Source: Cherax quadricarinatus
Lineage: Eukaryota; Arthropoda; Malacostraca; Decapoda; Parastacidae
Assembly: GCF_038502225.1 (NCBI RefSeq)
Contig: NC_091292.1
Span: 51,247,444 to 51,311,443 of the forward strand
Length of the DNA: 64,000 bases
Reading direction: 5' to 3'
Below, piece by piece: positions 48,690-59,559 of the stretch. A model generated the notes under the pieces. The model made no database searches and was not told where the DNA came from. It was given only the letters and a program-made list of their open reading frames with translations. Position 1 is the first letter of the stretch, and every line of letters starts with the position of its first letter. The position numbers were made by a program, and so were the translations under genes.

Positions 48690-49365
48690 TGTGTTAGTGG
48701 ACTTGTCGGCAGATGAGTCTATGAAAGATGAGGTGAACCATAGAACTGATGAGGGGAAATAAAGGTGGGTGGTGCATTGAGGCAACTGTGGAGAAAATGT
48801 ACATTATCCATGGAAGCGAAAAGGGGTATGTATGAGAGTATAGTGATACCGACACTCTTATATGGGTGTGAAGCATGGGTGGTGAATGTTGAACTGAGGA
48901 GGCGGCTGGAGGCAGTGGAGATGTAATGTCTGAGAGCAATGTGTGGTGTGAATATTATTCACAGAATTCATAGTTTGGAGATTAGAAGGCGGATTCAGAT
49001 TAATAAGACTTATCCAGTGAGCTGAGGAGGGGTTATTGAGGGGGTTTGGATATTTAGAGAGGATAGGTTGAAACAGGATTGCTTGTAGGGTGTATAAATC
49101 TGTAGTGGAAGGCAGGGTAGGTGTCGCCTTAGGAAAGTTTGGACATCCAGCAGGCACATGTGTGTAAAATAGGAGTGAATAAAGGCAAATGATTTTTTAT
49201 GACTTGACGTGCTGTTGGATCTGATTGAGCCCTGGAGGCGGAAAGTACAGTACCTGCACTCTGAAGGAGGGGTTGAGATATCTGCGGGCCATCTTAATTA
49301 ACTGTAGCCTCAGAGCGCCTCTGGCAAGACAGTGATAATGTGAGTGATGGTGAAAACGTTTCTTC
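48690..49365 (+). mobile_element. Old RTE-like LINE 3' fragment
   Basis: The forward strand matches the C-terminal coding part and 3' UTR of the LINE (GTGGACTTGTCGGCAGATG, TATATGGGTGTGAAGCATGG, GGAGGCAGTGGAGATG, CTCTGAAGGAGGGGTT). Many stops and shifts. Much more diverged than copies 1-3. Confidence 0.8.
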
Positions 49366-49369
49366 CTTT

Positions 49370-50635
49370 TCAGCTGTCCCTACCTCGGAGGGGAAGGGCC
49401 AGTATGTTAAAAATAACAGTCTATTGCCCTTGGGTATCTTGATACTGGTACTGCTGGTTCAAGGAATTGCCCTCGCCATTCCAGGTCAGGCGCTGTCTGA
49501 CGCTTACATGTTACCCCATGAGCATAAATATAATACTTCGCAATGCTGCAGTTCTCTGTGCAATATGACTCCATGCCAGAGCCATTATTTTCAAACTGAA
49601 ACACAGGTAACACAACAACGCCCCGTCTGCTAATTGATCACTAGCTGTGTGTTGTGCTGAAAACTGAAGAATCTGGCAACTCTACTAGGCGGTACACGCT
49701 GCCTGCCATGGCGTCGTTATACTCTCAGTATAATATAACACGAATGACATTCAATTTGCAGTGGTGACAGGAGCTCCAGGAGCGAATATGATGCAAACAA
49801 AAAAGTATCTTACTATCCTTTTCCCAGTAAGATTTCTGGAGTCTCGTGGGGTACATTTGTGTGACTGGTAACATGGACGCGTGAACATGGGCACACATGT
49901 AGTTTGTATGAGGATATTCCTGTGTGTGACAGCTTGCTGGAGACCTGGGTAATTTACTGCTACGCGTCCTGGAGTCCTGTGACTTTCTGCCACACAACTT
50001 CGTGAGTCCTTGGAATTTCCGCTACATATCCTACAGGAATCTTGTAAAATCCATATGAATCTTTCCACACAACTAGCAGGATTTCTGCATCCCAACCTGC
50101 AGTTGTGCCACACAGCCTCCAGGAGTCCTGTTACACAGCCAGCAGGAATCCTGCTGCATATCCTTCAAGAGTCCTGCAACACAGCTTGCAGATGTCCTGC
50201 AAATCAAGTTGCAGCATTGCTGCTGCACAGTGTGCCGGGGTCCTGAGACTTGCTGCTCCGCCCTGATAGCGTCGAGGTAGTCATGAATATTACATGAACA
50301 TAATGTGTGCGTGATGCCAGTCGTCTTGGACTTCCGTCTCTGTCATAAGTATAATACTTTAGTGAACATGAATATCACAACAGCTATCATAACAGCTGAT
50401 ATCACTTCTATATGGATAGCAACCTTACAATATGAGGTGTCTGTTATTTATGATTAGCTGAGGCGTTGTTAGTTCTTATCCTCTGGGAATTCAGTAACTA
50501 TGATAGCAGGTCATTCAGGTAGCCAGGTGCACTGAGAATAATTAGTGCTTGCTTCAGAAGGGAACCGTAATTGTCCTGATTAACACTGTTACATTAATGT
50601 TATCCCGCACCGAGCATTTGGTAATTGGCACCTAG
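49370..50635. other. No gene; degenerate about 23-bp repeats
   Basis: Between about 50040 and 50260, units built on CAGGAGTCCTGTTACACAGC recur with strong divergence. No coding frame is supported in the rest. Confidence 0.5.
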
Positions 50636-50639
50636 TGTC

Positions 50640-51425
50640 CTATACTTGGAACCACACTGGAAGCTTCGTGCACAAGTCACCTGGAATCAGGCACCAGATA
50701 TCTGGCATCAGGAATTTGGAACTTGCACCAACTACGAGGAACCCTGAACCTGTAATACGGCACCTGGCATCAGTTACAAGGCACCTTTCGTCAGTCACCC
50801 GATACCTGGTACTGGGTGCGGAACGTCAGTCAACAGGTACGTAGCATCAATCACTAGGTATCTAGCACCAATCGTCAGCTATCTAACACCAGTCAAAAAG
50901 GTACCTAGTAGCAATCAACAGGTACCTGGTACCAGTCACCAGGTACCTAGTGCTAATCACCAGGTATCTAATATCAGTTACCAGGTAACCAGCACCAACC
51001 ACCAGGTACCTAGCACCAGTTACCAGGTACCTAACACAAGTCACCAAGTACCTAGCATCAGTCACCAGGTGCCTAGGACTAGTCACCAGGCACATAGCAC
51101 TAGCCACCAGGCATCTAATATCAGTCACCAGATACCTAGCACCAGTTACCTAGCACAAGTCACCAGGTACCTAGCACCAGTTACCTAGCACAAATCAGCA
51201 GGTACCTAGCACCAGTCACCAGGTGCCTAGCACCAGTCACCAGGTACCTAGCACCAGTCACCAGGTACCTAGCACCGATCACCAGGTATCTGGCACCAGT
51301 CACTTAAAACCTGGCACATGGCATCCAGACATCTATCACTAGTCATGCAGTACCAGATACCCTGCACCACGCTCATGGCAACAGATATGGCAATTGGTAC
51401 CAGGTAACAGGCTCTAGGTACGAGG
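50640..51425 (+). repeat. Degenerate about 21-bp repeats (GGTACC/CACCAG words)
   Basis: Roughly 35 diverged units of the ACCAGGTACCTAGCACCAGTC type. The best-conserved stretch is 50930-51310. Confidence 0.9.
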
Positions 51426-52025
51426 AACCACACATAGGGTGTCTGGTAAGCTATACAATCTATATAAAATGCATTATTTTTCGATTTTTGTCAATAAGAT
51501 AATAAGAATTAATTAACACAGTCGTGTATTTTAATACCCGTTCGAAAATTCATTGTTCCGCTCAAAATCAAAATCACGAAGATAAATTTTCACTGGATAT
51601 ATTAGGGAGAGATAGACTATAGTGTATTTTCTTCACAGTTATAGTTGTGGGTTTCTTACTTGTTTATCGTTAATTATGAGGAAGGTTGTGAGAAAGTTTA
51701 TGAGTTATTGTATTATACAGTTATAGGGAGAATGTATTGCCTTAATTTTACAAAACTGTAACACTCAGGGAGAATTCAGTTTTAAATTTATTGCCAAGAT
51801 GAAGTTCAATGGTTATAGAAGAGAACATTTGAGAAGAGAGGCGTGTGATAGTTACAACCTCGTAATTATAAGAAACTTTTCGAAGACGTTTTAGGGGAAA
51901 ACTCCGGAAACCAGCTTCCCTTCCTTGTCAATTATTGAAATAGAGGAGTATCAGGAGTATCATGGTTGTAGTAGCAGTGTTTATATGTCTGTTGTAGTTT
52001 ACATTCTTGTTAGTTATAATATTTT
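51426..52025. other. No gene seen
   Basis: AT-rich, no supported feature. Confidence 0.5.
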
Positions 52026-52029
52026 TAAG

Positions 52030-52318
52030 TGTCTGAACGGTACGGTGCCCCGTGGCCTGGGTCTGGGTTCGATTCTCAGCGAGGGTAGAAACATTGGTTG
52101 TCTATGTTCACCCATCAGCAAAATGGGTACCTGGGTGTTAGTCGACTGGTGTGGGTCGCATCCTGGGACAAAACTGACCTAATTTGATAGAAATGCTCTG
52201 CATAACAAGGGGGTTTTCTATATTGTAGTATGCCATTGATGTCAGCTAGGACTGTATACCTTGTACATGTACTTGTAGTATTATTATTATTAATTATTAT
52301 TATTATTATTATTATTAC
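52030..52318 (+). mobile_element. tRNA-derived SINE, copy 3
   Basis: B box GGTTCGATTC (52076-52085), the shared SINE body and an ATT-rich tail from about 52278. The A-box part is poorly conserved. Confidence 0.85.
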
Positions 52319-52371
52319 TTCTTAAGTCACTTATATGGGTGTACATGAATGGAATATAATACCAACAAGAT

Positions 52372-52440
52372 GAAGAATTACACACATGTGCAACATCTCG
52401 GTATCTTTATTTGCATATGTTGCACATGTGTCTAATCTTC
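52372..52440. repeat. Imperfect palindrome of hammerhead-family tail
   Basis: GAAGAATTACACACATGTGCAACAT and ATGTTGCACATGTGTCTAATCTTC face each other across 20 bp. This is the same tail-to-tail arrangement as at 23540. Confidence 0.8.
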
Positions 52441-52556
52441 ACATATGTAGGTACTGAGACTGGAGCGGACAAATGGGTAATACATCACAGCCAACCTGAC
52501 GGCAGAGGCAAGATGAAAGCTGAGGTATCTTGCTATCTCATGTCTTTCTATGAAAA

Positions 52557-52875
52557 ATAAGACATATGTGCAAAAGTTAGGCATTTTTATTCCGAAACGT
52601 TTCGCCTACACAGCAGGCTTGTTCAGTCGAACACAGAGGAGGCAGCAGAAGCAGTAGAGATGGAACAATGTTTCAGAATATGGAGCAAAACTCTTCTCCA
52701 GGCTGAGGGACTTACACCCTTGAAACAACGTCAAGGACTGGTTCAGTCGTCTTGACATCTCTACTGCTTCTGCTGCTTCCTCTGTACTCGACTGAAGAAG
52801 CTTGTTATAGAGGCAAATCGTTCGGAATAAAGATACCTAACTGTGGCACATGTGTCTTATCAACTTGTCGGTATT
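52557..52875. mobile_element. Fold-back of two hammerhead repeats
   Basis: Reverse-strand motif at 52583-52641 (CTGAACA, GCCTG...TAGGC, GAAACGTTT) and forward motif at 52781-52832 (CTGAAGA, damaged helix II, GGCAAATCGTTC) sit in inverted arms. Arm sequences (GAGGCAGCAGAAGCAGTAGAGATG and complement) pair across a spacer of about 100 bp. Both cores have mutations. Confidence 0.65.
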
Positions 52876-52889
52876 GTATTCCATTATCA

Positions 52890-54150
52890 TAGTCATATTT
52901 TTCTATGCTTCTCAAAGCTGCTAGATACGTTTTTGTTGTGATTTAGTTATACTTATTTATCACAGGTATATTTCCTTATAGGTTAGTTATATTTCAAGGA
53001 CCAATCGAGTTATGTTCTGTTGTTTCTAAATTCTTCTTGAACGTTTAAAGAAACAGAGAAAGAAGGTTCTCTTCCCTTGTGTTTCTATAATTAGCTTATA
53101 ACTAGTTAAGCATGGCGATTATAATTTTATATGGTAGGAAGAGAAACAGTTATAATCTTCTCTAAATTTTCATTAGGTCTTATGTGAATTTTCTTTTCTC
53201 ATAACTTTTTTTTCCTAATCCTTGTCATTTCTAATCGTCATTGTAATTTTTCTTACATACGTCATTCTTCCATTCAGTGTATTCTTATCCTATTTTGGCT
53301 GTTCTTCTATTTTAATGTACAGTACTTACTCACTATATATATTTATTTAAACTTTCTATATATCCCATACACGGTTTGTCTTATTGCTTTTCTCTATCAT
53401 ATTTCACCTAATAAGGTTTCTTTTAAAGTTTTCATCTATGTCATTTAGCCACTATTGCTACGTTTTACTTCATTCTTTGACTGCTTAGCCTAGTATTATT
53501 TTCTTCGCTCAGCTTCCCACTTGATATAACGTCTCATACAGAGGAACCTTGCAATATTCCCATCACCCTCTGTAAGCTCACATTCATGCTATCCGAGCGT
53601 CTACTTACAGCAGCAGAACCAGATGACGTCTATATGCACATACCTCAGTGCTTTCATCCTACAGCTCTAATCTTCTTCTTCCTCGTTTTTCAATCTGTTC
53701 CTCGGGTCAAGATGCGTCTTCCCATCATGCTCCGTGAACTCACATTCACGTTATCCGAGTTCCAGCTAACATGAGCTAGGCCAGATGACGTCCATGTCTC
53801 TGTGCTTCAATGTTTTTTTCCTGCAGAACTAATCTCAATCTTCAGCTTCGTCTTACACGTTTTTCAGTCTGTTCCTCGGGCCAAGATACTTCTCATTATA
53901 GCACTATTGCTATTACCAGTACTACTCGGGAAGATGCAAGCGCTCATAGTTAACAAATAAATCGTGTGGTACTTACAAACTCTAAACTTGTTTTCAGCTC
54001 ACCAGCCTGGCTTTAGAACGGGGATTTTCTATCATGGAACCCTCACTCCGTCTCGAGAAATACATTCGGAACGTCTTCACTTCGAACCATTCAGTCACTG
54101 CTCTTTAATTTGAATCAAGAAAAGCTTACGACACCCTTGGCATAACAATA
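52890..54150. other. No gene; degenerate duplication 53578-53900
   Basis: AT-rich. Two diverged copies of a 162-176-bp segment (TCACATTCA.G.TATCCGAG ... TCTGTTCCTCGGG) start at 53578 and 53740. Confidence 0.6.
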
Positions 54151-54157
54151 TTTAGTC

Positions 54158-54770
54158 CGTACATGAATGGTATACAGTACCGACAAGATGAAAATTTAGA
54201 CATGTAAAACATCTGCGTATCTTTACTTTAGACGTTTCGCCATCCAGTATATAGTTCTTCTGTCTTCCATTCATTTCTTTAAATTTGATTTGATAAAGCC
54301 ACTGGATGGCGAAACGTTTACAATAAAGATACCCAGATGTTGCACATGTGTCACAGTTTTCATCTTGTCGGTATTGTATACCATTCATGTACAACTTGTC
54401 AGACACTGCAACATCATGGAATCTTGGTTCAGAGGACACCTGCATAACTTTTTTCACGGCTACTACTATTACAACTAACCCATCCCTTGGGTATGACCTA
54501 CTCCCCTTGGGAAATCCGCCATACCAGTGATTATGCCCTCGTCTGCTGCCCATCCCCTTCCACCTGACGCCAGTATATAAACACCAGCCTTCTTGCCTGT
54601 GCTCCAGAATCTTCACGACTACGGTGCTCGTCACACCAACTCCAAGGTTGATTACTTCATCTTTTGTATATAGTTCTTCTGTCTTCCATTCATATCCTTG
54701 AATTTGTATTGATAAAGCCACTGGATGGCGAAACTTCTACAATAAAGAAACCCAGATAATGAAAATTTAA
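54158..54770 (+). mobile_element. Retrozyme-like tandem unit, subfamily B (419-bp period)
   Basis: Forward hammerhead-like motifs with GAAAC at 54311 and 54730, 419 bp apart in direct orientation. Between them lie the family tail (CAACTTGTC...), a TATA box (TATATAA at 54574-54580) and a leader ending before the second ribozyme. A reverse-strand half copy at 54170-54260 makes the left end a fold-back. Helix II is GCCA-CTGGA-TGGC. The core TTGATAA deviates from CTGATGA. Confidence 0.6.
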
Positions 54771-55095
54771 ACGCATTTGCAACAACATTTAGTCCCAAGA
54801 ATATTCATTAGAGCTACAACGCAAACTAACACTTTTTACCAAAGATTTTCAGTCAGAAAGGCATTACAGTGCTCAAGTAAATATTAAGGCTACATCCTCA
54901 GTATTACCACGTTCCTAATTTTGCTATTTCTTGTGCAGTCCCACCCCGTCGGCTCGTTGCAACCACTCTCCATTACGCCATCGATCGTCCTGGCAACTGG
55001 GTCACCTCATTTAGTTCCAGATTTTCTATTGTTAAAACAGATTTTATGACTATCGTTCGACACTGTCATTTCACAGCCTATTTTACATCTGAATG

Positions 55096-55705
55096 GTTTC
55101 CCTATTACCTGGAGTTTACCTGGAGAGAGTTCCGGGGGTCAACGCCCCCGCGGCCCAGTCTGTGACCAGGCTTCCTGGTGGATCAGAGCCTGATCAACCA
55201 GGCTGTTACTGTTGGCTGCACGCAAACCAACGTACGAGCCACAGCCCGGCTGGTCAGGAACCGACTTTAGGTGCTTGTCCAGTGCCAGCTTGTAGACTGC
55301 CAGGGGTCTGTTGGTAATCCCCCTTATGTATCCTGGGAGGCAGTTGAACAGTCTCTTATTGTATTGTCTCTTAACGTGCTAATGACACTCCTGCTGTTCA
55401 TTGGGGGGATGTTGCATCGTCTGCTTTCGTAGTGAGTGATTTTCGTGAGCAAGTTCGGTACTAGTCCCTCTAGGATTTTCCAGGTGTATATAATCATGTA
55501 TCTCTCCCGCCTGCATTCCAGGGAATACAGGTTCAGGAACCTCAAGCGCTCCCAGTAATTGAGGTGTTTTATCTCCGTTATGCGCGCCGTGAAGGTTCTC
55601 TGTACATTTTCTAGGTCAGCAATTTCACCTGCCTTGAAAGGTGCTGTTAGTGTGCAGCAATATTCCAGCCTAGATAGAACAAGTGACCTGATGCGGTCAA
55701 ATTTT
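55096..55705 (-). mobile_element. CR1/Jockey-like LINE 3' fragment
   Basis: Reverse-strand frames read LNYWERLRFLNLYSLECRRERYMIIYTWKILEGL, then KITHYESRRCNIPPMNSRS, the RT C-terminal region, followed by a 3' tail with CCCGGAACTCTCTCCAGG. One frame (55545-55324) is open, but the upstream RT is missing. It directly abuts the hammerhead at 55722. Confidence 0.75.
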
Positions 55706-55721
55706 GCTGCCTTCTTCAGCT

Positions 55722-55775
55722 GACTGAAGAAGCCACTCGTGGCGAAACGTTTCCTTTAATAAATACCCTGAACTA
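55722..55775 (+). ncRNA. Hammerhead motif variant
   Basis: CTGAAGA, helix II GCCA-CTCG-TGGC and GAAACGTTTCC. One core change (T to A). Helix II pairing is intact with a 4-nt loop. Confidence 0.55.
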
Positions 55776-55849
55776 TACATAAGGATCTTTTTCCAAACCT
55801 TCTTTATGATTGTCGATAGTCACTGACATCTTACATCAAGACGAAAATT

Positions 55850-56100
55850 AGACACATGTGCAACATCTGGATATCTTTATTGTAGACGTTTCGCCATCCA
55901 GTAGGTTTATCAAATTATATACAAAAGATAAGGTAATCAGTCCCTCAGCCTTTTAGTTGGTGTGAAGAGCACCGTAGTCGTGAAGATTCTGGAGCACAGC
56001 CAAGAAGGCTGGTGCTTATATACTATCGTGGGGTGGAAAGGGACGGGTAGCAGACGAGGGCATTTATTCTCTGATATTCCACTATAATAAAGACATTATC
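55850..56100 (-). mobile_element. Single hammerhead unit, subfamily B
   Basis: The reverse strand carries TATA-like TATATAAGCACC (near 56015), a leader matching 54580-54700 and a ribozyme-like block at 55915-55872 (helix II about CCA/TGG, GAAACGTC), then the ACACATGTGTCTAAT tail. The core reads TTGATAA. Confidence 0.55.
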
Positions 56101-56104
56101 AGTG

Positions 56105-56404
56105 ATCACTAAGACAACAACAGTGTGCCAAGGTAACCACTAAAGTCAATGTGTAATGGTCTGTCTATCTCTCTCTCTCTCTCATTCCTTTTTTTCTCTT
56201 TCCAGGGGGGATGGGAGTACGAAGGTGCGGAGAATGAGGGAGTGAGCATATAGATTGCACAAGAAGTTGGGTGGCAAGTGAGACAAGTAATTTAAGCTAA
56301 TTAACTCAGCTGGAAGAAACCATCTGAGTTATTTTTTTGCATAAATGCTGGCAGTATATGAATTATCCACATAAGAATAATTAGACAATACAGATATTAC
56401 TGAA
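56105..56404. other. No gene seen
   Basis: Short spacer with a CT run near 56165-56205. Confidence 0.5.
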
Positions 56405-56892
56405 AATGAATGGTTCAGAGAACCGACAAGTTGATAAATTAGACACATGTGCAATACCTGGGTATCTTTAATGAGGAAACGTTTCGTCACACATTGGCCT
56501 CACCAGTCCATACAAAGGAGAATGGTGAAGAACAGAAGGAGTTTGAGGTAATCAGTCCCTCAGCCTCGAGTCGATGTAACCAGTCCATCAGTCTTGAAAA
56601 GAATACAGCATATGCGCGAAGTGGCTTATATACCGTAGGCAGGAGAGGTGCAGCAGTCGTAGGTGGTATCACATTTGTTCAATGTGGAAGTAGGTCGTGC
56701 CCAAGATTTAGGCAAGTGAAGAATTCTCTTTATTAAGATCCCAAGATGTTGCAGTGTCTGACAGGAATGTAGATGAATGATTCAGAGGACCGACAAGTTG
56801 ATAAATTAAACACATGTGCAACACTTGGTTATCTATAATGAAGAAACGTTTCGCCACACACCATTCTCCTTTGTATGGACTGATGAAGCCAC
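56405..56892 (-). mobile_element. Retrozyme-like tandem unit, locus 2 (367-bp period)
   Basis: Tail motifs at 56441 and 56808 lie 367 bp apart on the reverse strand. The TATA box (reverse complement of 56625-56632) is 108 nt upstream of the ribozyme at 56517-56466. A second partial ribozyme (GGCGAAACGTTTC) lies at 56838-56860. Layout, spacing and promoter position equal locus 1 at 14657-15060, although the two differ by substitutions. An inverted forward half ribozyme closes the unit at 56869-56892. Confidence 0.65.
56466..56517 (-). ncRNA. Hammerhead motif, type I (one core change)
   Basis: Reverse strand: CTTTGT, GGA, CTGGTGA (A to G in core), helix II weakened (GCCAA...GTGAC), GAAACGTT, TCC, ATTAAAG. 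Helix I pairing is retained. Confidence 0.55.
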
Positions 56893-59229
56893 AGTACTCA
56901 CCTAGTTGTGGTTGCAAGGGTCAAGTCACAGCTCCTGGCCCCGCCTATTCACTGGGCGCTGCTGGGTCACTCTCCCTGAACCATGAGCTTTATCATACCT
57001 CTGCTTAGAGCTATGTATGGATCCTGCCTCCACTACATCACTTCCCAAACTATTCCACTTCCTGACTACTCTGTGACTGAAGAAATACTTCCTAACATCC
57101 CTGTGATTCATCTGTGTCTTCAACTTCCAACTGTGTCCCCTTGATGCTGTGTCCCATCTCTGGAACATTCTGTCTCTGTCCACCTTGTCAATTTCTCTCA
57201 GTATTTTATATGTCGTTATCATATCCCCCCTATCTCTCCTGTCCTCCAGTGTCGTCAGGTCGATTTCCTTTAACCTCTCCTCATAGGACATACCCGTTAG
57301 CTCTGGGACTAGTCTTGTTGCAAACCTTTGCACTTTCTCTAGTTTCTTTACGTGCTTGGCTAGGTGTGGGTTCCAAACTGGTGCCGCATACTCCAATATG
57401 CAGTGTACAGAGTCCTGAACGATTCCTTATTAAGATGGCGGAATGCTGTACTGAAGGTTTGCTAGGCGCCCATATGCTGCAGCAGTTATTTGGTTGATGT
57501 GCGCCTCAGGAGATGTGCCTGGTGTTATACTCACCTCAAGATCGTTTTCCTTGAGTGAGGTTTGTAGCCTGTAGCCCCCTAGACTGTACTCCGTCTGCGG
57601 TCTTCTTTGCCCTTCCCCAATCTTCATGACTTTGCACTTGGTGGGGTTGAACTCCAGGAGCTAATTGCTGGACCAGGCCTGGAGCCTGTCCAGATCCTTT
57701 ACTAGTTCTGCCTGGTCCTCGTCCGATAAATTCTTCTCATCAACTTCACATCATCTGCAAACAGGGACACTTCGGAGTCTAGTCATTCCGCCATGTCGTT
57801 CACGAATACCAGAAACAGCACCGGTCCTAGGACTGACCCCTGTGGAATCCCACTCGTCACAGGAGCCGACTCTGACCCCTCACCTCGTACCATGACTCGC
57901 TGCTGTCTTCCTGACAGGTATTCCATGATCCATTGTAGTGCCTTTCCTGTTATCCCTGCCTGGTCCTCCAGTTTTTGCACTAATCTCTTGTGTGGAACTC
58001 TGTCAAACCCCTTCTTACAGTTTAAGAAAATGCAATCTACCCACCCCTCTTTCTCTTGCCTTGCTGCTGTCACCCTGTCATAGAACTCTAGTAGGTTTGT
58101 GACACAGGATTTCCAGTCCCTGAAACTGTGTTGGCTGTTGTTAAGTTCATTTCTTTCTAGGTGTTCCACCACTCTTTTTCTGATAATCTTCTCCATAACT
58201 CTGCATACTATACATGTCAGTGACACTGGTCTATAGTTTAGTGCTTCTTGTCTGTCTCCTTTTTTAAAAATTGGGATTGCATTTGCTGTCTTCCATACCT
58301 CAGGTAATCTCCGTTTCGATAGATGTGTTGAATATTGTTGTTAGGGGCACACATAGCGCCTCTGCACAATCTCTCAGGACCCATGGAGAGATGTTATCCG
58401 ACCCCATCGCCTTTGAGGTGCCTAGCTCGCTCAGCAGCCTCTTCACTTCTTCCTCGGTTGTATGTATTGTGTCCAACGCTTACTGGTGTACCCCACCTCT
58501 CCATCTTTCTGGAGTCCCTTCTGTCTCTTCTGTGAACACTTCTTTGAATCTCATCTTGAGCTCCTCGCATACTTCTCGGTCGTTTCTTGTGATCCATCTC
58601 CCTTCCTTAGCCTGATTACTTGGTCCTTGACTGTTGCTTTCCTCCTGATGTGGCTGTACAATAGCTTCGGGTCAGATTTGGCTTTCGCTGCTATATAATT
58701 TTCATATTGTCGTTGGACCTCCTTTCTTATCTGGGCACACTTGGTTTTGGCTTCCCTGCACCTCTGGGTGAACTACGGGCTCACCCTGGCTTTTTCATTA
58801 TTCCTGTTACCCTTGGGTACAAACCTCTCCTCAGCTTCCTTGCATATTGTTGTCATGTATTCCATCATCTCGTTTACTAACTTCTCTGCCAGTTCTCTGT
58901 CCCACTGAACCCCGTTCAGGAAGTTCTTTATTCCCGCATAGTCCCCCTTCTTGTAGTTTGGCTTTATTCGTCTGGCTTTTCCTGCTCCCCTCTGCATCCC
59001 CCCCCACTTGTAACTCGACCGTGTATTCAAATCTTAAAACCACATGATCACTGGCCCCAAGGGGTCTTTCATATGTGATGTCCTCAATATCTGCACTACT
59101 CAAGGTGAATACTAGGTCCAGTCTCGCTGGTTCATCCTCTTCTCTCTCTCTGGTAGTGTCCCTTACGTGTTGGTACATGAAGTTTTCCAGTACCACATAC
59201 TCTTGCCTTGGCCTCCTGCTATTATGTTC
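56893..59229 (-). mobile_element. CR1/Jockey-like LINE, 5'-truncated
   Basis: Reverse-strand order is endonuclease C-terminus, RT, thumb, then a short 3' UTR ending ...GGTGAGTAC at about 56894. The same 3' end occurs at 8506. The insertion interrupts a hammerhead repeat. I could not identify a clear target-site duplication at the junctions. Confidence 0.85.
56926..59220 (-). pseudogene. LINE EN-RT polyprotein remnants
   Basis: Block 59220-58831: RLDLVFTLS, ERPLGASDHVVLRFEY, the endonuclease end with SDH. Block 58226-57783: VMEKIIRKRVVEHLE, FRDWKSCVTNLLEFYD, motif A IFLNCKKGFDRVPHK with the catalytic Asp changed to Asn, and SGIPQGSVLGPVLFLVFVNDM, then a stop. The downstream LFADDVKL follows the stop. 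Block 57396-56926: MEYAAPVWNPH, YEERLKEIDLTTLEDRRDRGDMI and HRDVRKYFFSHRVV, the C-terminal region. Several stops and shifts. Non-functional. Confidence 0.85.
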
Positions 59230-59559
59230 TGTGTGGTGAAACATTTCCTCATTAAAGATACCCAAGTGTTGCACATGTCTAATTTATCAACAGATACTAC
59301 TGTCCAAAGTGAATTTTGGTTTAACCCAACAACCTCAAATAGCATAAATACTTTTGACAGCAATAAATATTTTTAATAAGGTTCACATTCATAAAGCAGC
59401 AGGTGGTACAGTGATTATGTTAACAAAGAACTGCATACCAGAAATTCGTGAGCATAATGTAATAGGATACGACACTATTCGTATAAATCCAAGCAAATAA
59501 AAGCAACACAGTTATATTCCTCGTACAACAGCGTCCTCGCAAACAAAGTCAAAGGCAAT

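Larger units (their letters stand above)
56869..59257 (+). ncRNA. Hammerhead split by a LINE insertion
   Basis: The left half, 56869-56892, has CTTTGT, GGA, CTGATGA and GCCAC. The right half, 59230-59257, has TGTGTGGTGAAAC, a TTTCC-like stretch and ATTAAAG. Together they restore the family order, with the 2.3-kb LINE lodged in the helix II loop. The right tail ACATG..TCTAATTTATCAAC continues to 59291. Confidence 0.75.
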
